Origin: Candidatus Neomarinimicrobiota bacterium
Lineage (GTDB): Bacteria; Fidelibacterota; Marinisomatia; Marinisomatales; TCS55
DNA: 64,000 bases
Assembly (NCBI GenBank): GCA_018651745.1
Contig: JABIDL010000027.1
Span: 7,636-71,635, forward strand
Direction: 5' to 3'
A program made the translations under genes and the position numbers. This document shows, one piece after another, positions 44,891 through 53,058 of the stretch (position 1 is its first letter; each line of letters begins with the position of its first letter). Below the pieces are notes generated by a model. It was not told the DNA's origin, did no database searches, and saw only the letters and a program-made list of their open reading frames with translations.

Positions 44891-45829
44891 TTAATAGAGC
44901 CAGCGACTTGCTTGACCCGCTTCGACTACAATAAACCGAAGCATAATGCTTCCAAATAATATCAATAGTGCCGGTATATAGGCAGGTACTGTCTTTTTCT
45001 TTAATTCTATAACTTCAAGGATTACAGGTACAATCAATCCAAAACCAACAACAAAAACCCAAAAACGAACTGTATATTCCCCACCTAAAAAGAGTTTTGC
45101 TGCTTCAATATGCACCTGCGTGCCCGCTAATAATCCCATAAATAAATGAGTAATTAAAAACAACTCTACTCCAATTAACATAAGATCTATTCTTGTAAAC
45201 AAATGTCGTTCTTTTGATTTTGAAAAAAGAATAATGAAAGCCGTTCCTGCTGATAATCCAGATGTAAGGAAAAGGGGGCCCATTATGGCTGAATTCCAAA
45301 ATGGCCTCGCGTTGAATGCCGATAATAATATACCCGTGTAAAGCCCCAATACAATTGCCAATACCATCATTATCCAGGCAATAATATTTCGAAATGATAT
45401 AAATTTATCTATTATTATTTGTAACCATTGGTATTTCCAATCCCAATTAGGGAAAGCCTCTTCGACCCAACTGGCTGACCAAATCACAGATAGTGGCGTT
45501 ATAACGAGCAATGTCCACGCGCCCCAACTCATAGGCGACTCCCAACGAATATTTGTATATAATTGCCAAAAATAAAGCTTATGGCTTAAATCAAGAAAAA
45601 GTGCAAATAACCCAACACCAAGCAAAATGGGTGTAATCATCGGCGCAATCATAACAGCAATTGGAAATTCTTTTGATTTTCCTCGAATGGCATAAAGAGC
45701 GGAAAAAAATAAAATCCCAGCCACTAACCCCCCAATAAAAAGATAGAGCGGAATTTCCCAATGCCAAACATGCAACACTGGATCAATCTCCGGATTCATT
45801 CTACCGCTTACAATTATTTCTTCTATCAT
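44891..45829 (-). CDS. psrC: NrfD/PsrC-type quinone-interacting membrane subunit
   Basis: 312 residues with about eight membrane helices. The N-terminal part VLHVWHWEIPLYLFIGGLVA is the family signature of NrfD/PsrC, followed by SWGAWTLLVITPLSVIWS. It anchors the molybdoenzyme and ferredoxin subunits to the membrane and exchanges electrons with menaquinone. It lies 4 bases downstream of the ferredoxin subunit gene. A polysulfide or thiosulfate partner is likely from context. Confidence 0.9.
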   Translation of the reverse strand: MIEEIIVSGRMNPEIDPVLHVWHWEIPLYLFIGGLVAGILFFSALYAIRGKSKEFPIAVMIAPMITPILLGVGLFALFLDLSHKLYFWQLYTNIRWESPMSWGAWTLLVITPLSVIWSASWVEEAFPNWDWKYQWLQIIIDKFISFRNIIAWIMMVLAIVLGLYTGILLSAFNARPFWNSAIMGPLFLTSGLSAGTAFIILFSKSKERHLFTRIDLMLIGVELFLITHLFMGLLAGTQVHIEAAKLFLGGEYTVRFWVFVVGFGLIVPVILEVIELKKKTVPAYIPALLILFGSIMLRFIVVEAGQASRWLY

Positions 45830-45833
45830 AATA

Positions 45834-46367
45834 TTATATCAAATAGTATATGTTTGGTTCAGTCCCGGCTTCTGGAATAAGTGTTTTCCATTTTCGTTTT
45901 TTCAATAATTTTGAAATATCACTATTGGGGTCATCAGTATCTCCAAAATACATACATTTTGTAGGGCAGACCTCAACGCAAGCAGGATCTTCTCCTTTTT
46001 CAACTTTATGAATACAAAAGGTGCATTTATCCACATGCCCTTCTGGGTGAATATATCTTGCATCATATGGGCAAGAGGCAATGCACGCCTTACATCCAAT
46101 ACACTGGTCAGGATCGACAAGAACTATCCCACCTTCAACTATATGGCTTGCTTCCGTTGGACAGCAACGTACACAAGGCGCATTGGTACAATGGTTACAT
46201 CGTTCACTCCGCATCTCCATCGATAAATCAGGATATGTTCCAGAAGTCGCTTCCACGACCCAATCTCGACAAAAACCATCTGGCACATTATTTTCAATTT
46301 GGCATGCTACAACACAATCGCTACACCCAACACATTTTTTCGTATCGATGGCCATGGCATAACGCAT
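45834..46367 (-). CDS. psrB: Four-cluster ferredoxin subunit (PsrB/PhsB-type)
   Basis: 177 residues with cysteine motifs for four [4Fe-4S] clusters: CVGCSDCVVACQIE near residue 12, CNHCTNAPCVRCCP near 58, CIGCKACIASCPYD near 89, and CTFCIHKVEKGEDPACVEVC near 119. It passes electrons between the membrane NrfD subunit and the catalytic subunit. Its start overlaps the catalytic subunit stop by one base, so the pair is strongly coupled. Confidence 0.93.
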   Translation of the reverse strand: MRYAMAIDTKKCVGCSDCVVACQIENNVPDGFCRDWVVEATSGTYPDLSMEMRSERCNHCTNAPCVRCCPTEASHIVEGGIVLVDPDQCIGCKACIASCPYDARYIHPEGHVDKCTFCIHKVEKGEDPACVEVCPTKCMYFGDTDDPNSDISKLLKKRKWKTLIPEAGTEPNIYYLI

Positions 46368-48607
46368 TAGACACCACCTTGAACTGGCATTTCAGTATGA
46401 AATGTCACAAAGTTCCCCCGCATACCAGTACCACCCATTTCAGGATCAATGTGTACCTTTGTGATTAATTCTGCATCGCTTGCACCTTTGCCATGAGCTC
46501 GGGAAAGATTTTTATTCGTATGACCAAACCCATGAACCATATAAATTGAATCCCATCGAATTCGCTCTGTAACTCGAACCTTGATGGGGAATGAAGAAAT
46601 AACACCATCCTGATTTTCTAACCAAATTTTCTGATCGTTTTTTAATCCCCACTCTTTAGCAACTTTCGGATTAATCCATACAGAATTTTCATCCATTAGA
46701 TTGGTTAAGTTTGGATTGTTAGCTGTTCGGCTAAACGTGTGCATGGGCGCCCGACCGTAAATCAATCTATAAAATCCATCGGGTGGTTCTTCGTGAGCCG
46801 TATATTTTGGTAAAGGATCATATCCTTCGTCTTCCATTGATGTTGAATACAATTCAATTTTACCCGTATTGGTATTGAATTCATATTCTTCAAGGTTTTC
46901 TAAGGGATAAAGATCATCAAATTCACGAGCATATTTCTTGAGACCAATCTTTTTCATTTCCTTTAACGAAGAACCAATTTGTTTTAACTGCCAATCTAAT
47001 TCTTCTTCTATTGTTTCAAATGGAAAGTATTCATCCAAACCAAGGCGACCGGCCAACTCTTTTGCCATCCACCATGCCGGTTTTGAATTATACTTTGGCT
47101 CAGCAGCAGGGGCTCTCAATGCCACTGTTGGTTCACGATGGCTACTCACTCTCAAATTATCATATCGTTCCAAATAGGTACATTCCGGTAAAACTACATC
47201 TGCCCATCCTGTTATTTCCATGGGCATCGTATCAATGGCAACCATTAGGTCTAAATTTTGAATAGCTTTTAAAGTATTCTTCTGATCAGGTAAGGTGGAA
47301 ATAAGATTTGTACCATTAACAAACCAACCCTTGAATGAACAATCTCTCTCAACAGTAGGTATCGTGGCATCACAAATCCCCGATGCCAATGCAAGGCCTG
47401 CTAATTTATACTGTCCCGGAAATGCATCCCGCCATGTTTTAGTTGGTTTTGGATATTTTGGTAGCTTCAATTTGGCAACTTTATATTTTTCCGGGTTATA
47501 AAAGCCTCCACGTCGCCCCCAGCTGCCCAATAAAGCATTTAGGATTGAAACAGCGCGCAAACGCTGAGTATCGTCACCATACCAGGTGACATGTCGTCCT
47601 GGATGAACAATTACAGATGGTGAGGCATTGGCCATTTCTTTGGCAGTTTTACGAATGACATTTGGTTTAATTGTGGTAATACCATAGGCCCACTCTGGTG
47701 TAAAATCTTTTACATGCGATTTTAGCTCTTCAAAGCCAAATGTATATTTTTCCACATATTTCTTATCATACCATTCTTCTTTAATAATCACATGTATCCA
47801 TGCAAGAAGAAGAGCCATATCGGTCGCCGGTTTTATGGGTAGCCAATAATCTGATTTACTAGCGGCAGTGGAAAAACGGGGGTCCACAGTTATAATGGTT
47901 GCGTCTTTATCTATGGCATCAGACATTTCTTGAACTTGCCCATTATGCATATTTTCACCAATATGAGATCCAATCAATACCAAGCAATCCGTATCGCGAA
48001 TATCTACTCGTTCTGGTGATCCAATTCCTTCGCCATAGGTTGCAAAAAATGCAACTTCTCTAGGCCCCCTACATTGTGCATAAGATGGGGCCGTTATATT
48101 GGGAGAGCCAAATGCTTTTAGCATGCGCCCAAAGTGTTTACCCCCTGAACCGTGAGAAAATAGGGCTATACATTCCGGGCCATATTTTTCTGAAATTTTT
48201 TGCATTTTTTCCGCAATATAATCAAATGCCTCATCCCATGTGGCTTCACGAAATGTTTGACTGCCTCTTTTTCCTGTACGAATTAAAGGTGTCTTTAACC
48301 TGTCATCATCATAATACATTCCAACGCCACCGGTACCACGTGGACATAACCGCCCATTACAATGGGGATCATTATCATGGCCAGTTAATTTCCAGATATC
48401 ACCCTTTTCGTTTAAATGGGCCCAACCTGCACATTTCCAAAAACATACTTCGCAATAGGTAGGGATTTTATTGAATGTTTGCTGAAGATCGGCTTCGGTT
48501 AAAACCGCGCCAGTTGCCCAATCAAAAATGGGATTTGCCATCGCTAGGCCGCCTAAACCGGCAGTTGATATTTTAATGAAATCTCTTCTGTTAAATTGTT
48601 TTGACAT
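46367..48607 (-). CDS. psrA: Molybdopterin oxidoreductase, PsrA/PhsA-type catalytic subunit
   Basis: About 746 residues from the ATG at 48607. It begins MSKQFNRRDFIKISTAG, a twin-arginine signal, so the enzyme is exported folded to the periplasm. The N-terminal [4Fe-4S] site is YCEVCFWKCAGWAHL plus a downstream Cys in RLCPRGTGG. The Mo ligand is probably the Cys of SYAQCRGPREVAFF. The C-terminal domain with WINPKVAKEWGLKNDQ is the molybdopterin dinucleotide-binding part. With PsrB- and PsrC-like subunits and sulfur transporters it most likely reduces polysulfide, thiosulfate or tetrathionate; the substrate cannot be told from sequence alone. Confidence 0.88.
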   Translation of the reverse strand: MSKQFNRRDFIKISTAGLGGLAMANPIFDWATGAVLTEADLQQTFNKIPTYCEVCFWKCAGWAHLNEKGDIWKLTGHDNDPHCNGRLCPRGTGGVGMYYDDDRLKTPLIRTGKRGSQTFREATWDEAFDYIAEKMQKISEKYGPECIALFSHGSGGKHFGRMLKAFGSPNITAPSYAQCRGPREVAFFATYGEGIGSPERVDIRDTDCLVLIGSHIGENMHNGQVQEMSDAIDKDATIITVDPRFSTAASKSDYWLPIKPATDMALLLAWIHVIIKEEWYDKKYVEKYTFGFEELKSHVKDFTPEWAYGITTIKPNVIRKTAKEMANASPSVIVHPGRHVTWYGDDTQRLRAVSILNALLGSWGRRGGFYNPEKYKVAKLKLPKYPKPTKTWRDAFPGQYKLAGLALASGICDATIPTVERDCSFKGWFVNGTNLISTLPDQKNTLKAIQNLDLMVAIDTMPMEITGWADVVLPECTYLERYDNLRVSSHREPTVALRAPAAEPKYNSKPAWWMAKELAGRLGLDEYFPFETIEEELDWQLKQIGSSLKEMKKIGLKKYAREFDDLYPLENLEEYEFNTNTGKIELYSTSMEDEGYDPLPKYTAHEEPPDGFYRLIYGRAPMHTFSRTANNPNLTNLMDENSVWINPKVAKEWGLKNDQKIWLENQDGVISSFPIKVRVTERIRWDSIYMVHGFGHTNKNLSRAHGKGASDAELITKVHIDPEMGGTGMRGNFVTFHTEMPVQGGV

Positions 48608-48612
48608 ATGAT

Positions 48613-49089
48613 CTAGTAGAGGCCTTCGTCCAAAATATTTTTGTAAAGATGCTTTATATCCGTGCATTTATTCGCCAGTTGATACACCTTACATTCACGG
48701 CAATCCACATCCACGCAATCCATTCCTTTTGGATTTGCTTTCCAACAGGGTTTTGTTGAGACGGTATATGCTTCGCAAGAATTTCGACTGGATTTACTGC
48801 ATGGCTTAATGATCCAACACGGAACAAGGGCAAGCAAACTTTTGATGCCGGCAATGTTGAGTCCTTCTTCATCTAGATGCTTTCGAATGCAAAGAATCCG
48901 GTTGATGTCTACATCAGAGTAGAGTCGTCTTTTTGTTTTAGTTTTATGGGGAAGTATGAGCCCTCTATCTTCGTACATACGTAAAGTAGAAATGGCTGTA
49001 TTGGTAAGTTTTGCGGCTATAGATATCGTATATAAAGGCCGGGAGTCATTGTTGGGAATATTCGAATTTTGTGATTCGCTAGTATTCAT
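48613..49089 (-). CDS. MerR-family regulator with Cys-rich C-terminus
   Basis: 158 residues. A MerR/HspR-type winged helix is at about residues 18-88 (LYTISIAAKLTNTAISTLRM, then EDRGLILPHKTKTKRRLYS). The effector region has eight cysteines within about 55 residues, including PCW, PCS, SCE, DCVDVDCREC and KCTD. This could bind a metal or Fe-S cluster or sense sulfur species. It lies 5 bases upstream of the psrA-like gene on the same strand, so it is probably the operon's own regulator. Ligand is not known. Confidence 0.85.
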   Translation of the reverse strand: MNTSESQNSNIPNNDSRPLYTISIAAKLTNTAISTLRMYEDRGLILPHKTKTKRRLYSDVDINRILCIRKHLDEEGLNIAGIKSLLALVPCWIIKPCSKSSRNSCEAYTVSTKPCWKANPKGMDCVDVDCRECKVYQLANKCTDIKHLYKNILDEGLY

Positions 49090-49249
49090 TATCTATATCC
49101 AGTGCAGTAGATTATCTCATTTCTATAGTAAAGTTAACATATAATAAATTACACTACAAGAAAACAAGATCAGCATGTCTGATATAAATAATTTTTTTAC
49201 GAATAGCCAATCTTTCAACTTTTGTTCTAAATTAATAAATTACCGAATT

Positions 49250-49275
49250 GCGAACATCTGTGTTAACACATTCGC
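49250..49275. promoter_or_regulatory. Palindromic site upstream of the sulfur operon
   Basis: A 10-bp perfect palindrome GTGTTAACAC (49260-49269) is nested between GCGAA (49250) and TTCGC (49271). It lies about 170 bases before the MerR start and 30 bases after the FetB-like stop. It could be a regulator site or a weak terminator; there is no T-run. Confidence 0.35.
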
Positions 49276-49306
49276 TAAGATGGTGTGGTAACTCAAATAT
49301 ACATAA

Positions 49307-50032
49307 TCATTCTTCTGACGCTAACTCAGATAATTGTGGTTTTATCAGCATTAAAAACATGGCGGTTGAAAACCCAACAGCACTAAAGATCATGCACATT
49401 ACCATAATTTGATACCGAACTGCAATGAGAGGAGAAATCCCTGATAAAATTTGGCCGGTCATCATCCCCGGCAGAGACACCAAGCCTACTGCAAAAAGAG
49501 AATTAGTGATGGGAATCAATGCTGCTCTCAAGGCAATTCCCCGGGCTTTAAAATAGCTCACATCCCTAGTCATTTCTGATTCTAACCGTTCCGCAGCAAG
49601 GCTCACGCCATTCATAGAGCTGGCGAAAATCATTCCGGCTAGAGGAATCATGTAGCGGGGCATAAACCAAGGATCCAATTGTAAAACGAATTGAGTTACC
49701 AAAAGCAATGTTAAGCCGCCTCCAACCAATATAGATAAAAGGGCAAATTGGTAAAACGCCCTTCTTTTATGTTGGATGGACCCAAGGGCGATCCAGCTAG
49801 CTGCAAAAACCATCACCGATAAAACGCCCACCGTTATGGAAGCATCTTCAGATTCGAAAATGTAAGATAGGAAATAGCCGATTAACAGTAATTGGATCAA
49901 CATTCTGAGTATCGCATAAATGGCATTTTTCCATTCTAAAGACCATGTATGCAGAAGGCCTATAACGACTGCAACCGGAAGGAAAACCAACACAAGGCTA
50001 GAAAAGGGGATGGTTGTTATGGTTTCATTCAT
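49307..50032 (-). CDS. fetB: FetB/YbbM-family (UPF0014) ABC permease
   Basis: 241 residues with about seven membrane helices. Blocks typical of FetB are ILRMLIQLLLIGYFLSYIF, PRYMIPLAGMIFASSMNGVS, and SLPGMMTGQILSGISPLIAV. In E. coli FetA-FetB exports iron under oxidative stress. The partner ATPase FetA is not adjacent in this window. It overlaps the DUF971 gene by 4 bases. Confidence 0.85.
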   Translation of the reverse strand: MNETITTIPFSSLVLVFLPVAVVIGLLHTWSLEWKNAIYAILRMLIQLLLIGYFLSYIFESEDASITVGVLSVMVFAASWIALGSIQHKRRAFYQFALLSILVGGGLTLLLVTQFVLQLDPWFMPRYMIPLAGMIFASSMNGVSLAAERLESEMTRDVSYFKARGIALRAALIPITNSLFAVGLVSLPGMMTGQILSGISPLIAVRYQIMVMCMIFSAVGFSTAMFLMLIKPQLSELASEE

Positions 50033-50337
50033 GTGGTGAGAATTTCCAGCGTTTCAGATGAAAAAATGCCTGTACTGTGTTTATCTCCCCAGAGCGGACG
50101 AAGACCGTAGTATCCAACGGACTCAATACCGATAAGTTGGTAGCTTGTGTCTGATTTTTCTGTTTCCGGACCTTTGTACACGGTTCCGAAAACATCCTTT
50201 TCACCGGCACAGTTTGCGCACGGACAGGCGTCTCGCAATGATGTTAATTCAATCATCGCTTCGGATTCATCATCCCACTTAATAAGTAAATAATTATTTA
50301 CAACCTCATAATGATTGATCTTTTTTTCTTGCGCCAT
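50029..50337 (-). CDS. DUF971 domain protein
   Basis: 102 residues matching DUF971 (N-terminal domain of gamma-butyrobetaine hydroxylase-like proteins). Zinc-type motif CPCANC lies near residue 35 and the C-terminal part IESVGYYGLRPLWGDKHSTG is the usual signature. Stand-alone members are linked with Fe-S or molybdenum cofactor proteins, but the role is unclear. It is coupled to the FetB-like gene by an ATGA overlap. Confidence 0.88.
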   Translation of the reverse strand: MAQEKKINHYEVVNNYLLIKWDDESEAMIELTSLRDACPCANCAGEKDVFGTVYKGPETEKSDTSYQLIGIESVGYYGLRPLWGDKHSTGIFSSETLEILTT

Positions 50338-50408
50338 GGGTCTTGTCCTGCCTCAATTGAACGCCTAAATTTGCGCCACGTCTTTTTGATTAAAAAGGAA
50401 AATAGTTT

Positions 50409-50482
50409 GGGCGATTAGCTCAGTTGGTTAGAGCGCTGCCTTCACATGGCAGAAGTCGGGGGTTCAAATCCCTCATCGCCCA
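50409..50482 (+). tRNA. tRNA-Val (anticodon CAC)
   Basis: 74 bases fold as a tRNA: acceptor GGGCGAT pairs with ATCGCCC, D arm TAGCTCAGTTGGTTAGAGCG, anticodon stem CTGCC/GGCAG around loop TTCACAT (anticodon CAC, reading GUG), T arm with GGGGGTTCAAATCCCTC. Discriminator A; CCA is not encoded. A divergent minus-strand gene lies upstream. Confidence 0.95.
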
Positions 50483-50557
50483 CGTATCATAAGCCCTCGT
50501 TTTACAACCTGTGTCTAGATCTATCCAGCCATGAATCCATTTATATTCCGTATTGAT

Positions 50558-50579
50558 ATGTATCAAAAAAGAGATACAT
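50558..50579 (+). promoter_or_regulatory. Inverted repeat upstream of the cold-shock gene
   Basis: ATGTATC (50558-50564) and GATACAT (50573-50579) form a perfect 7-bp stem with an A-rich loop, 37 bases before the csp start. It may be a 5' UTR hairpin or an operator. Confidence 0.4.
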
Positions 50580-50616
50580 TCCATCAAGTAATTTTAACAG
50601 CATAAGGAACAGACCA

Positions 50617-50814
50617 ATGCAAGAAGGAAAAGTAAAGTTTTTCAATCAAATGAAAAACTTTGGTTTTATCACCGGTGATGACGGCAAAGATTACTTTGTC
50701 CACTCCAGTTCTCTGGCAGAAGGAATTTATATTCGCGAAGGCGATAAAGTTTCTTTTGAAGTCGAAGACGGTGAAAGAGGACCGAAAGCAGAAAAGGTTG
50801 AACTAATAGACTAA
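50617..50814 (+). CDS. Cold-shock domain protein
   Basis: 65 residues, single cold-shock domain. RNP1-like motif FGFITGDDGKDYFVHSSS and the beta-barrel opening QEGKVKFFNQMKN are clear. It binds single-stranded RNA/DNA and melts secondary structure. It is monocistronic: an inverted repeat upstream and a strong terminator (50840-50868) downstream. The more acidic C-terminus (VEDGERGPKAEKVELID) is usual for the family. Confidence 0.95.
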   Translation: MQEGKVKFFNQMKNFGFITGDDGKDYFVHSSSLAEGIYIREGDKVSFEVEDGERGPKAEKVELID

Positions 50815-50839
50815 TTCAGGTCCGTTAATTCTCTTTTAT

Positions 50840-50868
50840 AAAAGGGCAGTGATTTCACTGCCCTTTTT
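50840..50868 (+). terminator. Rho-independent terminator after the cold-shock gene
   Basis: The 12-13 bp stem AAAAGGGCAGTGA / TCACTGCCCTTTT has a two-base loop (TT) and a following T-run. It closes the csp transcript 26 bases after the stop. Confidence 0.93.
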
Positions 50869-51006
50869 CTTTTGGTGCTCTTTGAATGCCACAAACGAAT
50901 AGAGCGAAACCAATTCAGAAAAAGGTTCAAAAGTGATTCATCTCGTCTTATTTTCGATCGCGAAATATCGTAAAATGATTCAAACCATAACACTAAGGAA
51001 ATAATT

Positions 51007-51267
51007 ATGGATTCAATTGCCATTATTGTCATTGTTTTTTTACTGCTTTTAATCGGAATCGGTTTTGCCTCTCGCTCTGGTGTGGCACCTGCGGAATCTC
51101 AGGATAAAATGCAGGAAGACATATCAGAGGAATCGGCAGAAGACCGACGCCAACTATCGTCGGATCGTCGCCGTACCAACGAGCGTAGATTTAATGAGTT
51201 GGGTGTTGAGGAAGACAGGAGGTCGGGTGCAGAGCGCAGGCTCCAATCCGATCGCCGTCACGAATAA
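51007..51267 (+). CDS. Small single-pass membrane protein with basic/acidic repeats
   Basis: 86 residues. One N-terminal membrane helix (about 4-20, IAIIVIVFLLLLIGIGF) is followed by an acidic linker and a tail in which DRR/ERR units recur (EDRRQLSSDRRRTNERRFNE, then EDRRSGAERRLQSDRRHE). This tail pattern occurs in many short membrane proteins without a known role. It lies 23 bases upstream of the UspA gene and is likely in the same transcript. Confidence 0.68.
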   Translation: MDSIAIIVIVFLLLLIGIGFASRSGVAPAESQDKMQEDISEESAEDRRQLSSDRRRTNERRFNELGVEEDRRSGAERRLQSDRRHE

Positions 51268-51290
51268 TTAAATCGTTAACGGATTCTAAC

Positions 51291-51707
51291 ATGAGTTATA
51301 ATACTATTCTAGTAGCATTGTGCGGTCGAGGCGACGAAGCGGATGTAATCGGGCAAGCTGTTACAATCGCCGAAATGAATCATGCAAACCTTATCGCAGT
51401 TCATGTGAATGAACCTCACGCCGGAGAAATGTCCATGATGATGGACAGTCCGGGCCGCAAATTGGATGAAGAAGATATTCGGGAGAGATTTCGGGCTGGC
51501 GGCTTTAATGAGATGGCAGATAAAGTGGTTGTCGAAATAATAAGCGATGAGAGAATTTCGAAAATCCTCACCAAAATGACAGAAGATGCTGATTTGCTTG
51601 TGCTCGGCCACAGGCGGATGAGTACCTTTAAATCAAATCTAATGGATTCTATTGATGAAGGCATTGTGAATCACGCAAAATGTCCCGTTCTGGTAGTCCC
51701 CAAGTAA
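51291..51707 (+). CDS. Universal stress protein (UspA family)
   Basis: 138 residues with the Usp alpha/beta fold: N-terminal YNTILVALCGRGDEADVIGQ, and the C-terminal ATP-binding-type LLVLGHRRMSTFKSNLMDS followed by VNHAKCPVLVVPK. The G-x2-G-x9-GS/T motif is degenerate (GHRRMSTF), so ATP binding is uncertain. It is followed 28 bases later by a permease gene; Usp domains often accompany transporters. Confidence 0.9.
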   Translation: MSYNTILVALCGRGDEADVIGQAVTIAEMNHANLIAVHVNEPHAGEMSMMMDSPGRKLDEEDIRERFRAGGFNEMADKVVVEIISDERISKILTKMTEDADLLVLGHRRMSTFKSNLMDSIDEGIVNHAKCPVLVVPK

Positions 51708-51735
51708 CCCAAATCCTTCAAACTTCAGGCTAGTT

Positions 51736-53058
51736 ATGGATATTTTGGTCGAATTCAAATTGGTTTTAATCCCAATTGTAGTTTTCTTAGTCGTTTACGC
51801 GGCAATTACATTTGAGTTGGTAAATAAAGCTGTTGCCGCGATGTCTGGTGTGTCGGTGTTGGTTTTGCTTCATGTTGTTGGTGAACACCAAGCAGTTGAA
51901 CTGATAGATATGGAAACCATCATGCTGCTCACCGGTATGATGATCATTGTCAGTATATTGAGACTTTCCGGGTTTTTTACCATTGTATCGGTGAAAATTG
52001 CAGAAGTTACTCAGGGTAGCCCAACCCGCATTCTTGTTTTGTTCTCTATCGTAACCGCTTTAATGTCGGCATTTTTAGATAATGTGACTACCGTTCTCAT
52101 TATCATCCCCATTATCATTGAACTGACTCGAGGTATGGGATTAGATCCTAAAAAATATGTCTTAAGCCAAGCACTCATTTCAAATATCGGTGGAACAGCC
52201 ACCTTAATTGGGGATCCACCTAATATCATCATTGGGTCCAAAGTCGGCCTTACGTTTAACCAGTTTATGTTCAATCTTGCACCGCTTGTTGTGATTGTAT
52301 TTATCATTATTCTTTTTGCATTATGGATCAGCAATCGGGATGAATACAAACCCATTAACACCAACCTAACTAAACTGCTTACGGTACAGCTTTTGATGGA
52401 AAAAATCCGCTTTGAATTTATGAATATTCGCATAGATCGAAGTATGATGCATAAAGGATTAATGTGTCTTTTTCTTGCCATTGCATTGTTTATGACGCAG
52501 ACCATTACAAAACTTGCGCCGGGAGTGGTGGCCCTTTCGGTTGCGATGCTTCTGTTTATTATATCTAAAGCAGATGTCGAATATGTGCTTGAAGAAGTGG
52601 AGTGGTCCACGCTCATGTTTTTTGCAGGACTTTTTATTTTAGTTGGTGTTTTGGAAGAAACTGGCGTAATAGAATGGATTGCGCATCATGTGTTTGTAAA
52701 AGTGGGGGACAATCCTTATATAGCGGTCTTAATGGTGCTTTGGGTTTCAGGAATTATTTCCGGATTTTTAGATAATATTCCCTTCACAATTACAATGATT
52801 CCAATTATTCATTTGATGCTGGAAACCAATCCAATCCCCAACAACATTTTATGGTGGGCGCTTGCTTTTGGCGCCTGCTTCGGTGGGAATATTACCATGA
52901 TTGGATCTTCGGCGAATATTGTTTCAATTGGGATTGCTAAAAAACATGGTGTCAATATCAGTTTTATGGATTTTATGAAAACCGGGGCATGGGTGACCTT
53001 TATTTCGCTTTCATTAGCATCAATTTATTTAACTTTTTTCCTGTGGATGTCACTATGA
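51736..53058 (+). CDS. ArsB/NhaD-superfamily ion transporter
   Basis: 440 residues with about eleven membrane helices in two repeats. Motifs conserved in the ion transporter superfamily are FLDNVTTVLIIIPIIIELTR, GGTATLIGDPPNIIIGSKVG in the first half, and FLDNIPFTITMIPIIHLM with GGNITMIGSSANIVSIGIA in the second. Relatives move arsenite, citrate or Na+/H+; the cargo is not clear. Its stop overlaps the next start (ATGA), pairing it with an IF-2B-like protein. Confidence 0.87.
   Translation: MDILVEFKLVLIPIVVFLVVYAAITFELVNKAVAAMSGVSVLVLLHVVGEHQAVELIDMETIMLLTGMMIIVSILRLSGFFTIVSVKIAEVTQGSPTRILVLFSIVTALMSAFLDNVTTVLIIIPIIIELTRGMGLDPKKYVLSQALISNIGGTATLIGDPPNIIIGSKVGLTFNQFMFNLAPLVVIVFIIILFALWISNRDEYKPINTNLTKLLTVQLLMEKIRFEFMNIRIDRSMMHKGLMCLFLAIALFMTQTITKLAPGVVALSVAMLLFIISKADVEYVLEEVEWSTLMFFAGLFILVGVLEETGVIEWIAHHVFVKVGDNPYIAVLMVLWVSGIISGFLDNIPFTITMIPIIHLMLETNPIPNNILWWALAFGACFGGNITMIGSSANIVSIGIAKKHGVNISFMDFMKTGAWVTFISLSLASIYLTFFLWMSL

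Noticed and set aside
52011-52616. 201-codon open frame antisense to the ion transporter gene
   Set aside because: Opposite a clear transporter gene; no ribosome site and no recognisable domain.
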